A DNA stretch of 64,000 nucleotides from Actinoplanes sp. SE50/110 (GTDB lineage: Bacteria > Actinomycetota > Actinomycetes > Mycobacteriales > Micromonosporaceae): contig NZ_LT827010.1 in NCBI RefSeq assembly GCF_900119315.1, positions 6,233,001-6,297,000 on the forward strand. The letters run 5' to 3'. Positions within the stretch are counted from its first letter, which is position 1, and the number at the start of each line of letters is the position of its first letter. The notes beneath the pieces were generated by a model. The model ran no database searches and was not told the origin of the DNA. It was given only the letters and a program-made list of their open reading frames with translations. Position numbers and translations under genes: made by a program. This document shows positions 58,668 through 64,000 of this stretch, one piece after another.

Positions 58668-58710
58668 GGTGATCACGGTAGCCGATCGCCCGGTATGCCA
58701 CAGTTCCAGG

Positions 58711-59703
58711 ATGACTGTTCGGTTGACGCAGTACGCGCACGGTGGTGGCTGTGCCTGCAAGATCCCGCCCGGCGAGCTGGAGCAGATCGTGGCCGGGCTG
58801 ACCGGTCCCGATCAGCAGGCGGGCGGCGACCTGCTGGTCGGTCTGGACGACGGTGACGACGCCGCGGTGGTGCGGATCGCGGCCGGGACCGCGGTGGTGG
58901 CGACGGCCGACTTCTTCACGCCGGTGGTCGACGACGCGTACGACTGGGGCCGGATCGCCGCGGCGAACGCGCTGTCCGACGTCTATGCGATGGGTGGCCG
59001 CCCGGTCGTGGCGGTGAATCTGCTGGGCTGGCCGCGGGACGTGCTGCCGCTGGAGCTGGTCACCGAGGTGCTGCGGGGCGGCCTGGACGTGGCCCGGCAG
59101 GCCGGCTGTCACGTGGCCGGCGGGCACAGCGTCGACGATCCGGAGCCGAAGTACGGCATGGCGGTGACCGGGGTCGCCGACCCGGACCGGCTGATGCGCA
59201 ACGACGCGGGGCGGCCCGGCATCCCGCTGACGTTGACGAAGCCGCTCGGGGTGGGTGTGCTCAACTCCCGGCACAAGCAGACCGGTGAGGTCTTCCCGCA
59301 GGCGGTCGCCGCGATGACCACCCTGAATCGGGCGGCGTCGGAGGCGGCGCTGGCCGCCGGGGTGGTGTGCGCCACCGATGTGACCGGTTTCGGACTCCTC
59401 GGTCACCTGCACAAGCTGGCCCGGGCCAGCGGCGTGACCGCGCGGATCGACCCGGCGGCGGTCCCCTATCTGGACGGGGCGCGGGAGGCGCTGGCCGGCG
59501 GATTCGTCAGCGGCGGCACCCGGCGCAACCTGGACTGGGTGCGGCCGCACGCGGACACCGCGGGGGTCTCCGAGGACGAGTTGCTGCTGCTCGCCGACGC
59601 GCAGACCTCGGGCGGGCTGCTGGTCGCCGGCGAGCTGCCCGGTTGGCCGATCATCGGTGAGCTGCTGCCGCCCGAGGACGGGGTCACCGTGGTCGTCCGA
59701 TGA
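58711..59703 (+). CDS. selD: Selenide, water dikinase SelD
   Basis: A 330-residue selenophosphate synthetase. The N-terminal loop HGGGCACKIPPGEL has the active Cys14 and Lys17 (a Cys, not a Sec, at the catalytic position). The AIRS/PurM-like core has DDAAVVRIAAGTAVV, ATADFFTPVVDDAYDWGRIA, GGHSVDDPEPKYGMAVTG, and DVTGFGLLGHLHKLARASG. It makes selenophosphate from selenide and ATP, supplying SelA. The ATG 58711 is chosen over GTG 58669 because it starts directly before the conserved TQY strand. Confidence 0.95.
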   Translation: MTVRLTQYAHGGGCACKIPPGELEQIVAGLTGPDQQAGGDLLVGLDDGDDAAVVRIAAGTAVVATADFFTPVVDDAYDWGRIAAANALSDVYAMGGRPVVAVNLLGWPRDVLPLELVTEVLRGGLDVARQAGCHVAGGHSVDDPEPKYGMAVTGVADPDRLMRNDAGRPGIPLTLTKPLGVGVLNSRHKQTGEVFPQAVAAMTTLNRAASEAALAAGVVCATDVTGFGLLGHLHKLARASGVTARIDPAAVPYLDGAREALAGGFVSGGTRRNLDWVRPHADTAGVSEDELLLLADAQTSGGLLVAGELPGWPIIGELLPPEDGVTVVVR

Positions 59704-59704
59704 C

Positions 59705-59737
59705 ATCCGGGGCCCTCCCGCGGAAGGGCCCCCGGAT
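59705..59737. terminator. Bidirectional terminator between selD and the 675-residue gene
   Basis: ATCCGGGGCCCT and AGGGCCCCCGGAT pair with one bulged base around an 8-nt loop. It serves selD in one direction and the convergent membrane-protein gene in the other. Confidence 0.75.
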
Positions 59738-59740
59738 TCC

Positions 59741-61768
59741 CTACTTCACGATCAAGGGCTTGAATTGCGCCTGTACGTCGTTGGCGTCGACCTTGACATC
59801 CATGTGCCGCGGCGGGCCGAGGTCGACCCCGAGCGTGGTCATGTACTCGATCCGGTGCGGGCATGACGTACCGCTGAACTGCAGGGTCTTGCTGAAGATC
59901 TGCTTGCCGCTGCGCACCTCGTAACCCCGCACCGTGACCTTGACCTTGTGGAAGGTCACCCGGTGCTGGCCGGCCGAGCCGTAGTCGCAGCTGCGCACCG
60001 CCGCACCCTGCGAGTCGCCGCTGACGCAGAGGACCAGGTTGGCGACGGTCGGGTCGGTGGTCTTCCAGCCGCCCGGCAGCCGCTTCGCCTCGGTGTCGTT
60101 GCCGAAGACCATGGCCCGGTTGACACCTTTGCCGTACGCCTTGGCGGCGCTGTACTTGACCGGGGTGTCGCAGTAGTTCCCGGAGACGCTGTCGGTCGCG
60201 TCCTTGAACGCGTCGAACTCGATGGCCAGGTCCGCCTTGGCGATCCCCTCCTCGGCCTTCGGCTTGTTCACGTCGGTCGGGTACGTGTCGATCAGCTGCT
60301 GGTAGACGACCTTCGCCGACTCCCACTGCTGGCCGTTGAGGTAGGTGTCGCCGCAGCCGGCCAGGGCGGCCGGCTCGTGCTTGGCGACCACCTCGGCCGA
60401 GCGGTCCAGGGTGTTGTTCGTCTTCGGCCGCTTGGCCAGCCAGCTGGTGATCGTGGCGGTGCCGCACGCGTCCGACAGCGGCAGCTTGCCGAGGAACCCG
60501 TCGAGCACCGCGTCGGCCATCTTCTCGTGCCCCGGGAACCGGGTCAGCACCGTGTTGATCTGGTCGAATCCGGCGGTCAGGCCGGTGGCGCTCGGGGCGG
60601 TGAGCATCCCGGTCAGGGTTTCGTCGGCCTCGTTGAGCTGCCGGCACGCTTCGACCGTGTCGTCACCCTCGGCGGCCATCGGGCCGTCGGCGACGCGCAG
60701 ACCGAACCACAGCTTGTCGAGTTTGCTGACCGCACCGCCGCAGTCACCGGCGGCTTTCGCGTCGTCGACCGCCGAGCCGATGGTGGCGGCCTGCACCCGG
60801 AGCCCGCCCAGGAGCAGCAGGACGACCGCCGCGGCGGCGATCCCGACGATCCGCTGGCGGGTGCGGGTGGCCGGTTCGACCGGACCGCGGGCCAGGAACC
60901 AGCCATGCACGATCATCGCGATCCACCAGAGGACGGCGACGATCTCGATCCATCCGGTGTGGACGGCCGGGACGATCCCGAGCAGCAGGATCAGGCTGGC
61001 CAGCAGGGTGAGTACGCCGAGGACGGTGCGGCGCATCAGGAAGTAGCCGAGGCTCAGGAACGAGGCGTTGCCCAGGGCGGCGGCCAGGCGGTCGGTTTTG
61101 GCCGGCTCGCGGGGCGGGGCCGGGGGACCGAGCAGGACGGCGGGCGGCTGCCAGCCACCGGGCTGCGGGACCGGCTGCTGCGGCCAGCCGGCCTGCGGCG
61201 GGACCGGCTGCTGCGGCCAACCCTGTGGCGGGACCGGCTGCTGCGGCCAACCCTGTAGCGGGACCGGCTGCTGCGGCCAGCCGGGCTGGGGCGGGGCGGG
61301 GGGCTGCCAGCCGCCCTGTTGCGGGGCGGGCCAACCGGGGCCGCCCTGCTGCGGGGCGGGCCAGCCGGGCTGCTGCGGCGTGGGTGCGGCGGCCATGGCG
61401 GCAGCGGTGGCGGGGTCGGCCGGGGGCTCCGGGAGCGCGGTGGTCGGCTCGGCGGCCGCCCGCTCATCCGTCGGCTCAGCGGCCGTCGGCTCAGCGGCCG
61501 TCGGCTCGTCCGCCGGCTCAGCGGCCGTCGGCTCAGCGGCCGTCGGCTCAGCGGCCGTCGGCTCGTCCGCCGGCTCGGCGGCCTCCTCGTGCTCCGGCTC
61601 GCTCTCCGGCTCGGCTTCCCGCTTGTCTTCCGGGGCCTCGGGAGTCGCCGTGGCTTCCGGCTGAGCTGCCTCCGGCGTCGGCTCGACGGTTTCCGGCCGC
61701 TCGATTTCCGGTTTATCGGTATCCGGCTGTTCCGGGACTTTTTCTGACGGTTTATCTGGCTGAGTCAA
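59741..61768 (-). CDS. Membrane protein with repetitive N-terminus and TPR-like C-terminal region
   Basis: A 675-residue protein, most likely from TTG 61768 (GGGGA about 8 nt before). Residues about 30-115 are repeats of AAEPT/ADEPT units; about 125-215 are Pro/Gln/Trp repeats (GWPQQPVPPQ). Three membrane segments lie between about 235 and 325. The outside C-terminal region (about 340-675) has helical repeats (WESAKVVYQQLIDTYPTDVN) and a terminal domain with six cysteines. This organisation matches actinobacterial proteins of unknown function that carry Pro-rich cytoplasmic tails. Confidence 0.7.
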   Translation of the reverse strand: MTQPDKPSEKVPEQPDTDKPEIERPETVEPTPEAAQPEATATPEAPEDKREAEPESEPEHEEAAEPADEPTAAEPTAAEPTAAEPADEPTAAEPTAAEPTDERAAAEPTTALPEPPADPATAAAMAAAPTPQQPGWPAPQQGGPGWPAPQQGGWQPPAPPQPGWPQQPVPLQGWPQQPVPPQGWPQQPVPPQAGWPQQPVPQPGGWQPPAVLLGPPAPPREPAKTDRLAAALGNASFLSLGYFLMRRTVLGVLTLLASLILLLGIVPAVHTGWIEIVAVLWWIAMIVHGWFLARGPVEPATRTRQRIVGIAAAAVVLLLLGGLRVQAATIGSAVDDAKAAGDCGGAVSKLDKLWFGLRVADGPMAAEGDDTVEACRQLNEADETLTGMLTAPSATGLTAGFDQINTVLTRFPGHEKMADAVLDGFLGKLPLSDACGTATITSWLAKRPKTNNTLDRSAEVVAKHEPAALAGCGDTYLNGQQWESAKVVYQQLIDTYPTDVNKPKAEEGIAKADLAIEFDAFKDATDSVSGNYCDTPVKYSAAKAYGKGVNRAMVFGNDTEAKRLPGGWKTTDPTVANLVLCVSGDSQGAAVRSCDYGSAGQHRVTFHKVKVTVRGYEVRSGKQIFSKTLQFSGTSCPHRIEYMTTLGVDLGPPRHMDVKVDANDVQAQFKPLIVK
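61185..61565 (-). repeat. Two short-unit coding repeats in the 675-residue gene
   Basis: About four near-identical 30-bp units centred on 61185-61285 (GWPQQPVPPQ) and about eight 15-bp units between 61465 and 61565 (AAEPT/ADEPT). Both are prone to length change by slippage. Confidence 0.75.
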
Positions 61769-61998
61769 CTGCTTTTCCCCGAGGCGAAGTGAGTCAAAAG
61801 AGATCGGAGCAAGTGAATGTCACATTCCGAGACGGCAGCACCGTCGTCGCAATGATCGCTGGATTTCAGCCGGAAAAAACCGCGCAGTCAAGTCCATTAC
61901 CTCCCCGCGGGCCGACAGGTCATTCATCGACCAGGACCGCAGCGTACCCGACCCCTACCAGCAGGTTTCCGCCGGTCTTGGGAAGGGATGAATGCCGC

Positions 61999-62910
61999 CT
62001 ACGCGGCTTCTCCGGAACGGCGGACAAGGCGCTCACGTTGCGGCACAACGGTGTACTTCGGATCCTTCGCCGACGCGACGCCGCCCTCGAAAATCCCGAA
62101 CCGGGTGGCAACCGAGGCGGCCAGCAGCGACAACCCGGACAGCGCGGAAACCACCCGGCTGCGACGGCCGAGCACCGCACCCACCGCGCCGGCCGCGGTC
62201 AGCACCCGGCCGGCCCGCAGCAGGCGACCGGGTCGTCCCACGGCGTACGGCTCGCTCAGAATGCCTTTGGCGGTCCCGATCCGGTGCGCGCCGTACAGTT
62301 CGAGCGCCGCGCCGAGTGCCGCCATCCGGCGGGCCGGCCCGGCCTGCTCGGTGGGCGCGGCGATCAGGCCGACACCGGCGCCGCTGGCCAGCGCGCTGCC
62401 CGCGAAGATCACCGGGAGTTCCGGGTACGCGGCATGCCAGCTCGGCGTCGCGGTGTCGGCGAGCAGCACGGCGGTGTACGTCGCGAGCGCCGGCGCCACG
62501 GCCGCCGCACCGTATTGTCCTGCGGTGCCCAGCTGCCGCAGCCCGGGCACGCGGGGCGCGACCTCGGCGGCCGCGGCGACCCCGGCCGCCGCGCCGAACG
62601 CGCTCAGGATCCAGGTGCCCATCGACATCGGTGAGGTGGGTTTGGCGACGCGCAGCATGTGGTGGAAGCGTTCCGGCCGGCCCAGATCGTTGACCAGAAA
62701 ATACGTGCTGGCGACCAGGGCGCCGAGCGCGGTCGCCCGGCCGGCGCGGCGCAGGGCGGGGCGGCCGGTGGCGTCGCCGCCGGCGGCCAGCATCGCCGAT
62801 CCGGCGGCGAGCCCGCCGGTGAACAGGTAGGCCGCGATGTCGTGCCGCCACACCGCCGGCCGCACGATCGGTCGGCCGTAGTAGGACCGGAACTCGGCCT
62901 TCGGCACCAT
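61999..62910 (-). CDS. NrfD-like membrane anchor of formate dehydrogenase
   Basis: A 303-residue polytopic protein with about eight membrane segments. It opens FRSYYGRPIVRPAVWRHDIA and has YLFTGGLAAGSAMLAAGGD, TYFLVNDLGRPERFHHMLRV and WILSAFGAAAGVAAAAEVAP; this 'LFTGGLAxGS' start and LxRPERF loop are typical of NrfD/PsrC-like quinone-interacting anchors. It likely hands electrons from FdhA/FdhB to the menaquinone pool. ATG 62910 has GGAGG 10 nt upstream; GTG 62934 overlaps the fdhB stop (GTGA), so an earlier start is possible. Confidence 0.85.
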   Translation of the reverse strand: MVPKAEFRSYYGRPIVRPAVWRHDIAAYLFTGGLAAGSAMLAAGGDATGRPALRRAGRATALGALVASTYFLVNDLGRPERFHHMLRVAKPTSPMSMGTWILSAFGAAAGVAAAAEVAPRVPGLRQLGTAGQYGAAAVAPALATYTAVLLADTATPSWHAAYPELPVIFAGSALASGAGVGLIAAPTEQAGPARRMAALGAALELYGAHRIGTAKGILSEPYAVGRPGRLLRAGRVLTAAGAVGAVLGRRSRVVSALSGLSLLAASVATRFGIFEGGVASAKDPKYTVVPQRERLVRRSGEAA

Positions 62911-62930
62911 CGGCCGGTCGCCTCCACGGC

Positions 62931-63848
62931 TCACGGGCGTCCCCCCAGGAATGACACGACGACGGCGGCGGCCATCGCGAGACCGGCGAGTCCCGCGCGT
63001 TTCCACATTTTCGGCAGGTCGCGGGTGGGCACGATCGGGTCCGGTGGCAGACCGTACACCTCGGGCTCGTCGAGAAGCAGGAAGAAGGCCCCGTCCCCGC
63101 CGACCCCGTCGTCCGGATCGTGCCCGTAGAGCCGGGCCTCGGCGACTCCCTGCTCGTGCAGTGTCGCCACCCGCTGGCGGGCCCGGCCGCGCAGTTCCTC
63201 CAGCTCACCGTACTGAATGGACTCGGTCGGGCACGCCTTGGCACAGGCCGGGGTCAGCCCGTCACCGATCCGGTCGTAACACATCGTGCACTTCCACGCG
63301 CGGCCGTCGTCGTGGCGCTGGTCGATCACCCCGTACGGGCAGGCCGGAACGCAGTAGCCGCACCCGTTGCAGATGTCCTCCTGGACCACCACGGTGCCGA
63401 ATTCGGTGCGGAACAGCGAGCCGGTCGGGCACACGTCCAGACAGCCGGCGTGGGTGCAGTGCTTGCACACGTTGGACATCATCAGCCAGCGGAAATCGGT
63501 GCGCGGCGCATCCATGGTCCGGCCCGGCAGATCCCGGCTCGGCATGCCCAGGAATTGCGGGCCGGCCGCCTCGGCGAAGACGTCGACATTCCGGTGGTCG
63601 ACCGGCTGCTCGACGAAGGCCACGTGCCGCCACGAGTTCGCGCTCAGCCCGCCGGTGTTGTCGTAGGAGTGCCCGAGCAGGTTGAACCCGTCGTCCGGAA
63701 CCCCGTTCCACTCCTTGCAGGCCACCTCGCACGCCTTGCAGCCGATGCACACGCTGGTGTCGGTGAAGAACCCCATCCGCGGCGGCGCGTCCGGATAGCC
63801 GGCGTCCGGCGCCGGGTCGAGCGGCCCGTAGAGGCTGTTGCCCGCCAC
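62931..63848 (-). CDS. fdhB: Formate dehydrogenase iron-sulfur subunit
   Basis: A 305-residue electron-transfer subunit starting at GTG 63848, 1 nt after the fdhA stop with GGAGGG upstream. Four [4Fe-4S] cysteine clusters are visible: CIGCKACEVACKEWN (Cys34 on), CKHCTHAGCLDVCPTGSL, CNGCGYCVPACPYG and CTMCYDRIGDGLTPACAKACP. A final hydrophobic stretch (AGLAGLAMAAAVVVSFLGG) may anchor it to the NrfD-like protein. It passes electrons from the molybdopterin/selenocysteine site of FdhA to the membrane. Length and Cys pattern match FdhB/FdnH-type subunits. Confidence 0.93.
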   Translation of the reverse strand: MAGNSLYGPLDPAPDAGYPDAPPRMGFFTDTSVCIGCKACEVACKEWNGVPDDGFNLLGHSYDNTGGLSANSWRHVAFVEQPVDHRNVDVFAEAAGPQFLGMPSRDLPGRTMDAPRTDFRWLMMSNVCKHCTHAGCLDVCPTGSLFRTEFGTVVVQEDICNGCGYCVPACPYGVIDQRHDDGRAWKCTMCYDRIGDGLTPACAKACPTESIQYGELEELRGRARQRVATLHEQGVAEARLYGHDPDDGVGGDGAFFLLLDEPEVYGLPPDPIVPTRDLPKMWKRAGLAGLAMAAAVVVSFLGGRP

Positions 63849-63849
63849 C

Positions 63850-64000
63850 TCAGTGACCCTCCGTTCGCAGCCCGGCCCGCTTGCGGTAGTCGGCGACGTA
63901 GTCCAGCAGTTCCCGCCCGACGGGCCGGCGGCCGGGCTGGATGTCACAGGTGCCGACCTTGCTCTCCTGGATCAGCACGTTCGGGTCCAGCACGATGCCG
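63850..64000 (-). CDS. fdhA: Formate dehydrogenase catalytic subunit, C-terminal end (partial)
   Basis: The minus strand reads GIVLDPNVLIQESKVGTCDI, then QPGRRPVGRELLDYVADYRK, RAGLRTEGH and TGA. This 'LDPNVxIQExKxxTCDI(R/Q)PG' ending is the C-terminus of molybdopterin-dependent formate dehydrogenase alpha subunits. The selenocysteine codon (UGA) expected near the N-terminus lies beyond the window. Co-localisation with selABCD supports a Sec-containing enzyme but does not prove it. Confidence 0.88.
   Translation of the reverse strand, partial: GIVLDPNVLIQESKVGTCDIQPGRRPVGRELLDYVADYRKRAGLRTEGH

Noticed and set aside
58711..59703. SelD as a selenoprotein
   Set aside because: The catalytic position is encoded by TGC (Cys14), with no in-frame TGA.

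Overview
The window is very GC-rich, with strong third-position GC bias, frequent GTG starts, 4-nt GTGA/ATGA gene overlaps and several apparently leaderless genes. Gene content (OmpR and NarL two-component pairs, a PASTA-less Ser/Thr kinase, LGFP-repeat protein, DUF6131/DUF6230/DUF6114-type proteins, deazaflavin-dependent nitroreductases, many TetR regulators, secreted polysaccharide-degrading enzymes) points to a soil filamentous actinomycete. Micromonosporaceae (Actinoplanes-like) is the best guess; this is inference, since no rRNA is present.

Layout. 1-8.4 kb: start of an ABC exporter, a GNAT acetyltransferase, an OmpR-type response regulator/kinase pair, a PadR regulator with a membrane protein, a NarL-type pair and a secreted lipase. 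8.4-13.4 kb: an ABC exporter behind a MerR-like operator, then a TetR-membrane protein-FAD monooxygenase operon and a nitroreductase-like gene broken by an amber codon. 13.4-22.4 kb: LGFP protein, Ser/Thr kinase, degenerate GGDEF protein, S9 peptidase, PepSY protein, MFS exporter and small membrane or lipoproteins. 22.4-26.2 kb: a two-gene pectinesterase/GH35 operon behind a LacI-like palindrome. 26.5-30.6 kb: DUF6114/DUF6230 genes, a TetR and two secreted proteins. 30.6-35.4 kb: an Rnl2-like RNA ligase, a truncated sugar-nucleotide dehydrogenase, a Cys-rich protein, a NYN-LOTUS protein and a PilZ protein. 35.4-37.5 kb: a recombination scar with an alginate-lyase tail and an in-frame chimera. 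37.5-48.5 kb: YcxB-like protein, SDR, nitroreductase, zwf with an N-terminal extension, and an acyl-CoA module (acyl-CoA synthetase, a SRPBCC-thiolase-crotonase fusion, TetR, acyl-CoA dehydrogenase).

48.6-64 kb: the selenocysteine region. It holds selB, selA, selC (tRNA-Sec, anticodon UCA), selD and a formate dehydrogenase operon (fdhA 3' end, fdhB, NrfD-like anchor). These are interrupted by a retropepsin-like protein, an acyltransferase, a secreted beta-helix protein and a membrane protein. SelD makes selenophosphate, SelA converts seryl-tRNA-Sec, and SelB delivers it to UGA, presumably in fdhA, whose UGA codon would lie beyond the right edge. SelB itself carries an in-frame 57-bp tandem repeat. 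No prophage, CRISPR array, IS transposase or rRNA was seen.
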